NCBI RefSeq assembly: GCF_013409575.1
Contig: NZ_JACCCY010000004.1
Location: forward strand, 186,001 to 250,000
DNA from: Macellibacteroides fermentans
GTDB lineage: Bacteria; Bacteroidota; Bacteroidia; Bacteroidales; Tannerellaceae
Length of the DNA: 64,000 nucleotides
Direction: 5' to 3'
The notes under the pieces were generated by a model that saw only the letters and a list, made by a program, of their open reading frames with translations, was not told the DNA's origin and did no database searches. Within the stretch, counting starts at the first letter, position 1. Each line of letters starts with the position of its first letter. Below are positions 1-8,128 of this stretch, piece by piece. The position numbers and the translations under genes are program-made.

Positions 1-102
1 TACAACAACATCCGCACTGCTAATGGCTGTCCGAACAGCGGGAGTAATATCAAGTATATCTCCCGGTCCAATTCCGGCTACGACTATTTTTCCTTGTTTC
101 AT
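1..102 (-). CDS. Tetrapyrrole (precorrin) methyltransferase, N-terminal part only
   Basis: The first 34 residues of a protein that continues beyond the left edge. They start with ATG at 102 and contain a glycine-rich GIGPGD motif, followed by DITPAV and a hydrophobic ADVVV strand. This is the N-terminal signature of the SAM-dependent corrin-ring methyltransferases (CbiH/CobJ, CbiF, CbiE, CbiL types). The spacing of the TPAV and ADVVV segments most resembles precorrin-3B C17-methyltransferase (CbiH/CobJ), but 34 residues cannot settle the subtype. It lies 36 bases after the PepSY gene on the same strand and is probably the last visible member of the riboswitch-led cobalamin operon. The family role is ring methylation in cytosolic cobalamin synthesis. 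Confidence 0.7.
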   Translation of the reverse strand, partial: MKQGKIVVAGIGPGDILDITPAVRTAISSADVVV

Positions 103-138
103 TTGGATTGTTTCTTCTTATTCATACAAACGTATGGA

Positions 139-1644
139 TTATTTATTTAATTTTTTTTGTTTTCGCAGATTCAATCTTCTTATTTTACGTATTACATATC
201 TTGCTCCAAGTACGACTCCGGATACCGAAACAACGGTTCCTCCTAACATAAGTATCCATAGAACGGTTAACCGGAGTAGTGGCCTGGTAACCAGAAATTG
301 GAAGGTAAGACCGTGCATTCCTTTATATAACCAGAAGTCCCACCGTTTACGGTTATTGTAATATCTGTATTGACCGTTTTTGGGATTTACATAGTAGCAG
401 CTATTGTCTGCGTCTGCTATCTCAGATTTGTAAACCGGTAACGGTAGATGGCCTGATTTTGCAAGGTAGTAGGTATCGTATTCTTTTAAGAAAGTTGTTT
501 TTGTACTACCTTTTCCATGGATACTTTCAATTGCCTTTGTTATCTCTTTCTCCTTAAGATTTAAGGGTAGGATTTTGTTAGAAGAGGCATCCAACGTTAT
601 TTTTTTACTTGTAGTTACAATATGATATAAAGGTTTGTCGTAGAATCGTCCCCATTCTATTTTCTTAACAGTACCGGAGAGCTGACTTATCACCTCTCTA
701 TAGTCCAGTGAATACAGCTCCGGATGAATAGCATCTCCTTCCAGTATCTTTTCAATTGGGTAATGCTCTTTTTTCTTGATTATCCAATTGGGAGTTTCCG
801 TTACCGACATCATACCGCTGAATATCCAGGTCAGGACAAACAGTCCGAATATAAGTCCCGTTATATGATGTAGCAAATACCATCTTTTTTTATAGGGAGA
901 TTTGAAACTACATTTGTTTTTCCGGCATTGTACGTATGCATGAATTCCAACGTACAATCCGGCCAAAGTCATTATAATTCCCAATGCGGATAAAAAGATA
1001 ATTGACTTTGTCCAAAGAGCCTGATCTTGCCGCAGGCTGGTGAAATATACCCAATGAGGAATCGCCCCCATCCAGGACCAGAAACGTTCTTTTTGTGTCG
1101 TGTACTGCAGTACTTCTCCTGTTTGTGATGAGATGTATAATTCATGTTTTTTGTTATCAGAAAAGTAAAATTTTATAAATGGAAGTTCTTTTTTAAGTTC
1201 TTCAAACGGGGTCCATTGATCAAGTTTGTGCAATGTGTCAATCCTGTTGATTGAGGAGCTGTTCCATTTCTGAGCAATCTGATAGATTCTTTTACTGCTT
1301 ATATCCTGCAACTGTTCAGTTGAATCGGCAGGTAAGAAATAAACATGTTTGTTGGTTTGAATCCGGAATACAGTCTGATTTAAAAATCGACTTACTTCAA
1401 TGTTATTAATTTTCTCGTCCGATGGAATGCGGCCTGCTATTGTTTCAATGGGTGGGAGAAGAGAATCCAGTATTTCTGTTTTTTGCAACTTCTCTTTATC
1501 CCATACCTTTGGGAAGGTATGATACATCATAACTAACCCTGAAAGAAACCACATTAGAAACAGGATACTGAGGAAAGTCCCCAGTATCCTGTGAATTGTA
1601 TATATGGATCGGGTTATGATCTGTCTAATTCCCTTCGTTTGCAT
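139..1644 (-). CDS. PepSY-associated transmembrane protein
   Basis: An inner-membrane protein of 501 residues. Four hydrophobic segments are visible, near residues 22-43, 220-242, 258-282 and 455-485, with large extracytoplasmic PepSY-type stretches between them, the usual layout of the PepSY_TM family. In related systems these proteins accompany TonB receptors and are thought to reduce or handle imported iron or other metal chelates; the substrate is not known here. A TTG-initiated extension to 1662 is open, but ATG at 1644 is preferred because it gives a shorter overlap (20 bases) with the upstream chelatase gene. It sits between that gene and a corrin methyltransferase in a riboswitch-led operon, so a role in corrinoid or cobalt handling is inferred. 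Confidence 0.8.
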   Translation of the reverse strand: MQTKGIRQIITRSIYTIHRILGTFLSILFLMWFLSGLVMMYHTFPKVWDKEKLQKTEILDSLLPPIETIAGRIPSDEKINNIEVSRFLNQTVFRIQTNKHVYFLPADSTEQLQDISSKRIYQIAQKWNSSSINRIDTLHKLDQWTPFEELKKELPFIKFYFSDNKKHELYISSQTGEVLQYTTQKERFWSWMGAIPHWVYFTSLRQDQALWTKSIIFLSALGIIMTLAGLYVGIHAYVQCRKNKCSFKSPYKKRWYLLHHITGLIFGLFVLTWIFSGMMSVTETPNWIIKKKEHYPIEKILEGDAIHPELYSLDYREVISQLSGTVKKIEWGRFYDKPLYHIVTTSKKITLDASSNKILPLNLKEKEITKAIESIHGKGSTKTTFLKEYDTYYLAKSGHLPLPVYKSEIADADNSCYYVNPKNGQYRYYNNRKRWDFWLYKGMHGLTFQFLVTRPLLRLTVLWILMLGGTVVSVSGVVLGARYVIRKIRRLNLRKQKKLNK

Positions 1645-2539
1645 ATCGTTTCTTCTTATCAAGAATCTTTACCATTTTGTAGTTGCAGGCGAAACGTGCA
1701 TGTTCAATAAATTGATCTTGAATCATAGGAATTTCGCCCAATCCTCTTAAATTGGTATTTACCCTGAATCCCTCTTTTTCAAGTGCACTTTTCCATTCGG
1801 TATCAATATCATTAACGGCATGGTCGCCGGCAACAAACATAAAAGGAACCAGCGTAACTTGTTTATTCTGATCAGATTTTAGCCGACGTAATACCGTTTC
1901 AAACGAAGGATAACCCTCTATTGTGCCTATATGCATCTGGCTAAATCCTTTATCCTTCAACATATAGTCTAACATGGCATAGCATGCTGTTGCCGGAGTA
2001 TATGTGCCGTGACCAACAAACAGGGTCGTATTACTTCCCTTATATTCTGCACTGAGAACATCTACCACTTTTTCGTAATCCTCCACTGTGTACAGTAGTG
2101 GATTTCCGATACGGATATCTTTGAATTGCGATTCCATGTTTTCGACTTCACGACGTAATGCTTCCATCTCTATCCCTTCGATTATATTGCTTGATTGCAC
2201 TATAATATGCGTATACCCTTCTTCTTTTAAAGAAAATAATACGTCGGAGGGCGTTTGTTTGATTATGTTCTTTTGCTTCAGTCGGTTAATTACAATCCGG
2301 GAAGTGTAAGCCTCACGAATACTAACATCAGGAAATGCTGATTTCATTTTATTGTTTATCACCTCTATTGTACGTTTTCTGGTAAGATCGTGCGTAGTGC
2401 CGAAATGAACAACCAATAATGCAGCTTTGTCTCCTGGCTGCATTGTTTCGAACAGATTTGATTCTTCAAAATTATCCCCGTTGCTTGCCTTACATACTAA
2501 GCTTATTAATAGGGCAAGGCATATGATTGTATATTTCAT
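1625..2539 (-). CDS. cbiK: Exported sirohydrochlorin cobaltochelatase-like protein (CbiK family)
   Basis: A 304-residue CbiK-type class II chelatase. In the family it inserts Co2+ into sirohydrochlorin in anaerobic B12 synthesis. The metal-site residues of Salmonella CbiK have counterparts here: His177 in VGHGT, Glu208 in IEGYP and His240 in AGDHAVND. Unlike cytosolic CbiK, it begins with a clear signal peptide (short basic start, hydrophobic core at residues 4-17, likely cleavage near 18-19), so it should be periplasmic, as in the CbiKP type known from Desulfovibrio. Its ATG overlaps the stop of the TonB receptor gene (TAATG), which implies translational coupling, and the next gene overlaps its 3' end. 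The operon is headed by a cobalamin riboswitch. Chelatase identity is secure; whether it loads, removes or scavenges metal outside the cytoplasm is unknown. Confidence 0.88.
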   Translation of the reverse strand: MKYTIICLALLISLVCKASNGDNFEESNLFETMQPGDKAALLVVHFGTTHDLTRKRTIEVINNKMKSAFPDVSIREAYTSRIVINRLKQKNIIKQTPSDVLFSLKEEGYTHIIVQSSNIIEGIEMEALRREVENMESQFKDIRIGNPLLYTVEDYEKVVDVLSAEYKGSNTTLFVGHGTYTPATACYAMLDYMLKDKGFSQMHIGTIEGYPSFETVLRRLKSDQNKQVTLVPFMFVAGDHAVNDIDTEWKSALEKEGFRVNTNLRGLGEIPMIQDQFIEHARFACNYKMVKILDKKKRYANEGN

Positions 2540-4746
2540 TACTTACGAAATTTAAGAAGTAAACTTACATAGAAGGTGCGGCCGGGCGACAGAGTGGCAT
2601 AATTACTGTTGTAAGGCCGGTCGTCACGATAATTAAAAATGTTTTCGACACCGATACCGGGCTCAAGTATAAAATTTGCCAGGTTGTTGAATGTATGTCG
2701 AGTAGATAGATTCCATAGCTGATAACCTGGTGCATTCCCATACGTGCCGGTTTCAAATCGTTCACTTTGAAGTCTGCCTGCGAGATTAACATTTAATGTG
2801 TAAAAGTCCCAGACTTTGTTCCAATTGCTGTTTATACTTCCGGAATGCTTTATACTACGAGGTAAACGTGAATCCGTATTCGTGTCTTTTGCATCCGCAA
2901 AACTGTACGAACCACCCAGTGAAATTCCATATCCCAGATAGCTGTTTATTGAAATATCGACTCCTTTTACTCGAGCCTTATCAACATTCTGGTATTCCAT
3001 ACGTTTGGTTATACTGTTAGCAATGTCTGTTTCGGTAAGGGCAACTTGTTTACTGGTGATAAGATTGTCTAAATTGTTAATGTAGGCAGTCGCAGAAATC
3101 GAAAACAGCCTGCTCAAGAATTCGCCGTTTAATGCATAATAATTGCTTTTTTCGGGCTTAAGGTTAATGTTTCCGGCACTCAGCGTTCCGTTTTTCTCTT
3201 TGTTGTAATAGAGTTCTTCCAACGAAGGAGCTCTGAACCCACTGGAGTGGGTTGCTCTGAAATTAAATGCTCCGGGTGAATACATAAGTGACAGCTTGGG
3301 AGTAAACCTATTCTTGAATGTTTCATGGTAAATATATCTCAACCCAACGATCGCCTGAAAATTCTGTAAAAATTTGATTTCATCTTGTGTATACAAAGCC
3401 ATCGTGTACGCTTGTTTGTCTCCCGCAAGTGCTTCCGGATTCTTCAGTTTGTCAGTAACGTATTCGGAACCTATTGTGATTTTATTGAAGTCTCCAGCCA
3501 TAAATACACTTTTTAGATTGGCATTGTAATAGTGTTGGCGTTTACTTAATGCCGATGTTCCATTCTTTATGGTAATATTTCCCTTTTTATCTTTTACATC
3601 CTTGATATATTCTTTGGTCCCTTCAAAATTGTCATTGTACAAATCCAGACTGATATAGGATGCATTTCCTAAAAGAAACTTACTTCCAAGTGCCAGGCTA
3701 TAATCATTGTATGCCAGGTTATAGTCGTATTCCGAGACTGGACGGTCGTTCTCTTTATTATACATACTGCCCCGGGCATAGAACGATAGAGCTTTCGTTG
3801 CAGAATAGGTGAAGTGCTGGGTCAGAATATTGGAGTAAAATTTATCAGAAGCTTTCTTGTTTGTTTCAGTCAGCTTCTCGTTTCCCTTTGAGTCGTATGT
3901 GATGGCTTGATTGTTTAGCTGCCAGCCATCCGATTGTCGTCTGTTGTAGGTTGTAAATGAACCGAATTTTCCGGTGTTGATATCCAGATTGATTGTCTGA
4001 TCGAATTGATTTTCTTCAGCAAAGCGGGTTTCGGAGGTAACATTGACCAGGTTTTTAGGTTGATCGGTAATTATGTTTATGACACCACCCATTGCTTCCG
4101 ATCCGTAAAGAGATGAAGCTGCTCCTTTCAGTATTTCAATTCGTTTGACATTGCTAAGATTAATACGGGAAAGATCAACATTTCCGGATACATCTCCGGC
4201 AAGCTTCTGTCCGTTAATAAGAACCAGAATATGCTTATTCCCCAGACCGTTTAATGTCATATAACTGGCCATAGCCGTGGTGGAAAATGAAAAAGAGGGA
4301 TTCAGCATGTTTAATGCATCTTTGAAATTTGTAATACCAGCCCTTTTTAAATCATTCCCGTTGATTATTTCCACAGGGACAGGGCTGTCTTGTATCCTGC
4401 GATGGGTTCCGGTTCCAGTAATTACAACATGATCCAGATTTATGCCTGAATTTTCCATTTCAATAAGCATGTTCAATTGTGTTCCGTGGATTTTCTTTTC
4501 TACAGGAATGTAATTCAGGCAACTGGCCCGAAGTGTGAATGATTCATCGGGAACATTTTTAAGTATAAATTCACCTTTACTATTGGTTGCGCAACCAATG
4601 GTGGTTTGTTCGAGCCGGACGTTAACTCCTTCAATGGGTTTTCCGTTTTTTACGTTAACAACTTTTCCGCTTAACGTGACTTGCGCTAACGAACAAATTA
4701 CAACACACCCCCACAACAGGGTTGTTAGTAAACCTTTTCTTTTCAT
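2539..4746 (-). CDS. TonB-dependent outer-membrane receptor, probably for corrinoids
   Basis: A receptor of 735 residues. In order it shows a signal peptide (1-21), a carboxypeptidase-regulatory-like beta-sandwich (about 24-105, starting VTLSGKVV), a plug domain (about 106-225, with ITGTGTHRR and the conserved LVLINGQKLAGDV and GGVINIIT stretches) and a C-terminal beta-barrel. In this family the barrel imports a bulky ligand using TonB energy. Control by the cobalamin riboswitch immediately upstream and linkage to CbiK make a BtuB-like corrinoid receptor the best reading. The final residues (SLLLKFRK) end in lysine rather than the more usual terminal aromatic residue. It is the first gene of the minus-strand operon. 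Confidence 0.88.
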   Translation of the reverse strand: MKRKGLLTTLLWGCVVICSLAQVTLSGKVVNVKNGKPIEGVNVRLEQTTIGCATNSKGEFILKNVPDESFTLRASCLNYIPVEKKIHGTQLNMLIEMENSGINLDHVVITGTGTHRRIQDSPVPVEIINGNDLKRAGITNFKDALNMLNPSFSFSTTAMASYMTLNGLGNKHILVLINGQKLAGDVSGNVDLSRINLSNVKRIEILKGAASSLYGSEAMGGVINIITDQPKNLVNVTSETRFAEENQFDQTINLDINTGKFGSFTTYNRRQSDGWQLNNQAITYDSKGNEKLTETNKKASDKFYSNILTQHFTYSATKALSFYARGSMYNKENDRPVSEYDYNLAYNDYSLALGSKFLLGNASYISLDLYNDNFEGTKEYIKDVKDKKGNITIKNGTSALSKRQHYYNANLKSVFMAGDFNKITIGSEYVTDKLKNPEALAGDKQAYTMALYTQDEIKFLQNFQAIVGLRYIYHETFKNRFTPKLSLMYSPGAFNFRATHSSGFRAPSLEELYYNKEKNGTLSAGNINLKPEKSNYYALNGEFLSRLFSISATAYINNLDNLITSKQVALTETDIANSITKRMEYQNVDKARVKGVDISINSYLGYGISLGGSYSFADAKDTNTDSRLPRSIKHSGSINSNWNKVWDFYTLNVNLAGRLQSERFETGTYGNAPGYQLWNLSTRHTFNNLANFILEPGIGVENIFNYRDDRPYNSNYATLSPGRTFYVSLLLKFRK

Positions 4747-4789
4747 GTTTGAGAAATAATAGTTAATAAATGGTATCCTTTAACCCGAG

Positions 4790-5000
4790 GACGCGGAATT
4801 TATTTATCGACTGGCAGGTTTCCTGACTATGTCCAGAAAGCGACCTTCCCATTTCTCTCGAAACAGTGGTGTGAGCTTGCTTTCTTTTATTACTTTCAAC
4901 TTTTGAAAGTAAGGACTTTACAGTAGCGGGTACTGTTCCGGATTCAAACCGGATTCCCTTTTATACAAATCGCAGAATGCGATCGTATCACCAAATCAGG
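4790..5000 (-). ncRNA. Cobalamin riboswitch
   Basis: Read on the minus strand, this leader has the conserved cobalamin aptamer elements in order: GGGAATCCGG then GAATCCGGAAC, the CCCGCTACTGTAA core, a CCACTG segment, GGGAAGG, and the B12 box AGTCAGGAAACCTGCC (4813-4828). It starts just downstream of a minus-strand promoter and ends about 45 bases before the receptor ATG. Binding of adenosylcobalamin normally represses the downstream genes; here that would be the receptor, cbiK, PepSY and methyltransferase genes. Exact ends are approximate. Confidence 0.95.
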
Positions 5001-5002
5001 GG

Positions 5003-5034
5003 CAAAGTTAAGATGTTTATTTATATTTGCACAA
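5003..5034 (-). promoter_or_regulatory. Bacteroidota-type promoter of the riboswitch operon
   Basis: On the minus strand a TAACTTTG -7 box (5003-5010) matches TAnnTTTG. An ATTG-type -33 element (TTG at 5032-5034) lies 21 bases upstream. Transcription would start near 4997, right at the 5' edge of the riboswitch. The -33 element lies next to the -7 box of the opposing cbiA promoter. Confidence 0.65.
5022..5029 (+). promoter_or_regulatory. -7 box of the cbiA promoter
   Basis: TATATTTG matches TAnnTTTG and lies 27 bases before the cbiA ATG. No good -33 TTTG is visible at the expected distance, so the promoter may be weak or need an activator. It interleaves with the divergent riboswitch promoter. 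Confidence 0.5.
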
Positions 5035-5056
5035 TAAAATTAAGATTTAATTATTT

Positions 5057-6373
5057 ATGAAACCTCAATTGTTGGTAGGGGCTGCCTCTTCAGGAAGCGG
5101 TAAAACTACTTTTACTCTCGGACTGTTAAGGGCATTGAAGAATCGGAGTTTGAAGGCGCAACCCTTTAAATGCGGTCCCGACTACATTGATACTAAATAT
5201 CATTTGCTAGCCGCAGGTGAAGAGTCGGTTAATCTTGATTTATTTTTATCCTCTGAATCGCATATCCGAAATTTATATGCTAAATATGGTACCAATGCGG
5301 ATGTCTGTATTACAGAGGGAGTTATGGGCCTTTATGACGGATACGACGGTATGAAGGGTAGCAGCGCTAAATTGGCAGAGTTGCTTGGAATCCCTGTTGT
5401 GTTGATTCTAAATGCCAAATCAATGGCTTATTCGGCAGCTCCTGTTTTATTTGGTTATAAACATTTTAATAAAAACATAAACATTGCAGGAGTTGTCTTT
5501 AACCGGGTGTCTTCAGAGACTCATTATGCTTATTTACAACAAGCCTGTAAGGATACAGGGGTTGAGTGTTTGGGCTACATCCCGAACAAAAAAGAGCTTG
5601 AAGTTCCTTCCAGACACTTAGGCTTGTCAATTGACAATTCTTTTTGTATGGATGATTTCGCAAACAGAGCGGCAGAGATTATAGAGGAGTTTGTTGATTT
5701 GGATCGTTTGCTTAAAATATCAAACATGCCTTTTTGCCTGCCTGATAAGTCTGAGCAGAACGAGTTGGATATAAGAGGTGACATTAAGATTGCAGTTGCT
5801 TACGACAATGCTTTTAATTTTATTTACAGAGAAAATCTGGCTCAATTAAAACGGTTGGGAGAAGTTGTCTTTTTTAGTCCTCTTGATGATGCTAAATTAC
5901 CTTCTGCCGATTTGGTATATCTGCCAGGAGGTTATCCGGAATTGTATTTGGACAAGCTGACAGAAAATAAAACAATGCTTCACTCCATAAAAGCCTATGC
6001 AGAGAATGGAGGTAATCTTTTAGCCGAATGCGGAGGAATGATGTATTTAAGTAAGGTGATTGTTGGAATGGATGGCAACCTTTATTCGATGGTTGGTGTT
6101 TTTGACCAGGAAGCTACCATGCAAGATATGAAACTTACCCTTGGTTACCGTACATTTACATATAATGGAATTGAGAATATACGGGGACATGAATTTCATT
6201 ATTCTCGGATTAAAGATCCTCAAACGGATTCTATATCAGATATTTCTATATATAATGCGAAGGGAGTGAGAACAAAAACAAATTTATTTCGTTATAAGAA
6301 TACAATAGCAGGTTATACTCATCTATATTGGGGCGAGCTCGATTTGATGAATCTGTGGAATCATAAATGTTAG
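5057..6373 (+). CDS. cbiA: Cobyrinic acid a,c-diamide synthase
   Basis: A 438-residue cytosolic enzyme that uses ATP and glutamine to amidate the a and c side chains of (hydrogeno)cobyrinate. The N-terminal P-loop NTPase/dethiobiotin-synthetase-like domain shows SSGSGKTT (residues 11-18) and the KCGPDYID motif. The C-terminal class I glutamine amidotransferase domain shows the nucleophile Cys325 in AECGGMMYL and the catalytic His422 in YTHLYW. Length is normal for CbiA. It is transcribed away from the riboswitch operon and is followed after 4 bases by a corrinoid adenosyltransferase, so the two probably form a small operon for late corrinoid maturation. No riboswitch is visible on this strand. 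Confidence 0.95.
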   Translation: MKPQLLVGAASSGSGKTTFTLGLLRALKNRSLKAQPFKCGPDYIDTKYHLLAAGEESVNLDLFLSSESHIRNLYAKYGTNADVCITEGVMGLYDGYDGMKGSSAKLAELLGIPVVLILNAKSMAYSAAPVLFGYKHFNKNINIAGVVFNRVSSETHYAYLQQACKDTGVECLGYIPNKKELEVPSRHLGLSIDNSFCMDDFANRAAEIIEEFVDLDRLLKISNMPFCLPDKSEQNELDIRGDIKIAVAYDNAFNFIYRENLAQLKRLGEVVFFSPLDDAKLPSADLVYLPGGYPELYLDKLTENKTMLHSIKAYAENGGNLLAECGGMMYLSKVIVGMDGNLYSMVGVFDQEATMQDMKLTLGYRTFTYNGIENIRGHEFHYSRIKDPQTDSISDISIYNAKGVRTKTNLFRYKNTIAGYTHLYWGELDLMNLWNHKC

Positions 6374-6377
6374 TTAT

Positions 6378-6938
6378 ATGAAGATTTATACAAAAGGAGG
6401 CGATAAAGGTCGTACTGGTATTTTTGGCGGCGAGAGGGTGGATAAGGATGATATCCGGATTGAAGCCAATGGCTGCTTGGATGAATTAAATTCAACCATA
6501 GGGGTTGTGAGATCGCTTTTGCCGGAAAACCACGAATGGCATTCGTTCTTGTTTACTATCCAGGTGGAGCTCATGGTTGCTATGTCTGAAGTTGCTACAC
6601 CGTCGGCCTTGAGGGATAAAAATCCCAATAAGATAAAGGAGGATATGGATCTTTACTGTGAAAAGGAGATCGATCGGATTACGGCTGCCATTTCTGAAAG
6701 TGAATATTTTATTCTTCCCGGAGGTACACCGGTCTCAGCTCATTGCCAACTTGCCCGCACGGTTGCCCGTAGAGCAGAAAGACGATTGTGGACATTACAT
6801 AAGCAAGATCCGCTTCCCGAAACCGTACTTCGCTTTGTAAACAGATTATCTGATTTGTTTTTTACGATGGCCAGGTATGATATGTATGTGAATGGTAGTG
6901 CTGAAGAACGCTGGAAACTATTTTTATACAAGAGATAA
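6378..6938 (+). CDS. ATP:cob(I)alamin adenosyltransferase, PduO type
   Basis: This 186-residue enzyme transfers the 5'-deoxyadenosyl group of ATP to cob(I)alamin to make adenosylcobalamin. The N-terminal ATP-binding motif YTKGGDKGRTG, the ANGCLDELNS helix and the later QLARTVARRAERR segment, which carries the family's conserved arginines, are characteristic of the PduO/MMAB trimer family and unlike CobA. It starts 4 bases after cbiA and shares its transcript. A perfect 12-bp inverted repeat follows 7 bases after the stop. Confidence 0.93.
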   Translation: MKIYTKGGDKGRTGIFGGERVDKDDIRIEANGCLDELNSTIGVVRSLLPENHEWHSFLFTIQVELMVAMSEVATPSALRDKNPNKIKEDMDLYCEKEIDRITAAISESEYFILPGGTPVSAHCQLARTVARRAERRLWTLHKQDPLPETVLRFVNRLSDLFFTMARYDMYVNGSAEERWKLFLYKR

Positions 6939-6945
6939 ATAAATC

Positions 6946-6986
6946 ACAGGGGTGTTGATGTACTTGACAGGTTACAACACCCCTGT
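6946..6986. terminator. Bidirectional terminator-like hairpin between convergent genes
   Basis: A perfect 12-bp inverted repeat (ACAGGGGTGTTG at 6946-6957 pairing with 6975-6986) encloses a 17-base loop between the adenosyltransferase gene and the oppositely oriented lipoprotein gene. There is no strong T-tract on either side, so termination in both directions is an inference from position. Confidence 0.6.
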
Positions 6987-6998
6987 AAATGTATATAA

Positions 6999-7946
6999 TC
7001 AATCGCCTAATGGTTTGTCGATTGTACCACCCCAGTTGGTGCTGACTGGATATAATGTAAATGTATCGTTGCTTAACCTTGATTCGTATAACTTTCCCGA
7101 ATATCGTACCATTTTATTGCTTTCTGGTGTTACGGAAGCAATGTGATAGTCTCTGAGTAATTGCCCGGCATGGTTGGTCGACTTTATCTTTGCCGACATC
7201 GGTTTTCCGGTTTCGGGAATAAATGTGAGCAAGGAATGGCTCTGATTTATTTTTCCAATATCTTCAGGAGAAAAAAGATGGGTAAAGGCTTTTGTGTCTG
7301 AGGATGCAGTTGCGATTCCGGTCAGTATGTTGAGCTTGTCGGGATATCCGGAGAGTTTGATTTCAAATTGCTTGAGACCCGAATGAACACTGTCGGTTGC
7401 AAAGAACTCAAGTTTCCCAACGATTCGTTCAATATTTATATCCTGTATAATCTCTTCTCCCGATCCTACTTCAAGTGTTATCTGTTTGTAAAATGTATCG
7501 GTTGTTTCCTGAAAAGTAAGTATGTTATTGTTCAGGGAATCGGTTACGGAGCTATGTGCAAGCAGACAGATTTTGTAGCTCCCCATGGGTAGTTGATCGT
7601 AAATGATTCCAAAATCCTGAGAGCCGGTACTACTGTAATGCTGTTTCCTGAAGGGAACGGTAGTGTTGTCTGCCTTATAGACTACATATTCAATTTTGGT
7701 GCAGATTGATTCCAATGTCCCTGGTGCAGGTTCGGTAATTTCGTCTGCTTTAGTTTGTGGTTCCGGAATGATTCCCGTTGGATAACCTTTGGTCGTAACG
7801 TATGGCAATACCTCTTTGCTGAGTTGGACGCTAAATTGAACAGGATAGGTTTTGGAGTCCGGTTTTTCTTCTTCAATTAAAGGATTGCTGCAGTTGCAGA
7901 ACAAAATCAGACACGCAAGAATAGAAAATTCTGTTTTACTCATCAT
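6999..7946 (-). CDS. Putative lipoprotein, FimB/Mfa2-like
   Basis: A protein of 315 residues starting with ATG at 7946. An open extension to 8069 lacks a signal peptide at its start and is not preferred. The N-terminus has a lipoprotein signal with ILFCNC, so the mature protein should be lipid-anchored. The body is beta-rich and looks like two sandwich domains. An LPMGSYKICLLAH turn ends the first, and IERIVGKLEFF starts the second. This arrangement resembles FimB/Mfa2-family fimbrial anchor proteins of Bacteroidales, but no neighbouring fimbrillin gene is present, so the call is tentative. It is a single-gene unit, convergent with the adenosyltransferase. Confidence 0.5.
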   Translation of the reverse strand: MMSKTEFSILACLILFCNCSNPLIEEEKPDSKTYPVQFSVQLSKEVLPYVTTKGYPTGIIPEPQTKADEITEPAPGTLESICTKIEYVVYKADNTTVPFRKQHYSSTGSQDFGIIYDQLPMGSYKICLLAHSSVTDSLNNNILTFQETTDTFYKQITLEVGSGEEIIQDINIERIVGKLEFFATDSVHSGLKQFEIKLSGYPDKLNILTGIATASSDTKAFTHLFSPEDIGKINQSHSLLTFIPETGKPMSAKIKSTNHAGQLLRDYHIASVTPESNKMVRYSGKLYESRLSNDTFTLYPVSTNWGGTIDKPLGD

Positions 7947-8082
7947 AGTTGAGGTTTTAATGGTTAACACTGTGGTTTGAGTCGGATTAATATATTCCGA
8001 CTTCCAGTCCACAAAGAAAACCTTATTATTTGATATTAAAAATAAATAATGAATAAATAATAGCATCACTCATTTTTTTTCT

Positions 8083-8090
8083 TAGATTTG
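8083..8090 (+). promoter_or_regulatory. Possible -7 box for the dehydrogenase/isomerase operon
   Basis: TAGATTTG matches TAnnTTTG and lies 38 bases before the dehydrogenase ATG. No clear -33 TTTG is seen. The rest of the 182-base divergent gap is AT-rich with no other visible structure. Confidence 0.4.
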
Positions 8091-8128
8091 TTCCATAACT
8101 TTTGTAAAAACCATAGTACGATATTGTT

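Noticed and set aside
1645-1662. A TTG start that lengthens the PepSY protein
   Set aside because: The extra residues increase the overlap with the chelatase gene; the ATG at 1644 gives a normal short cytoplasmic N-terminus.
6946-6986. The perfect 12-bp inverted repeat as a recombinase (phase-variation) site
   Set aside because: It is a single close-spaced palindrome between convergent genes, with no partner copy in the window and no recombinase gene; a terminator is simpler.
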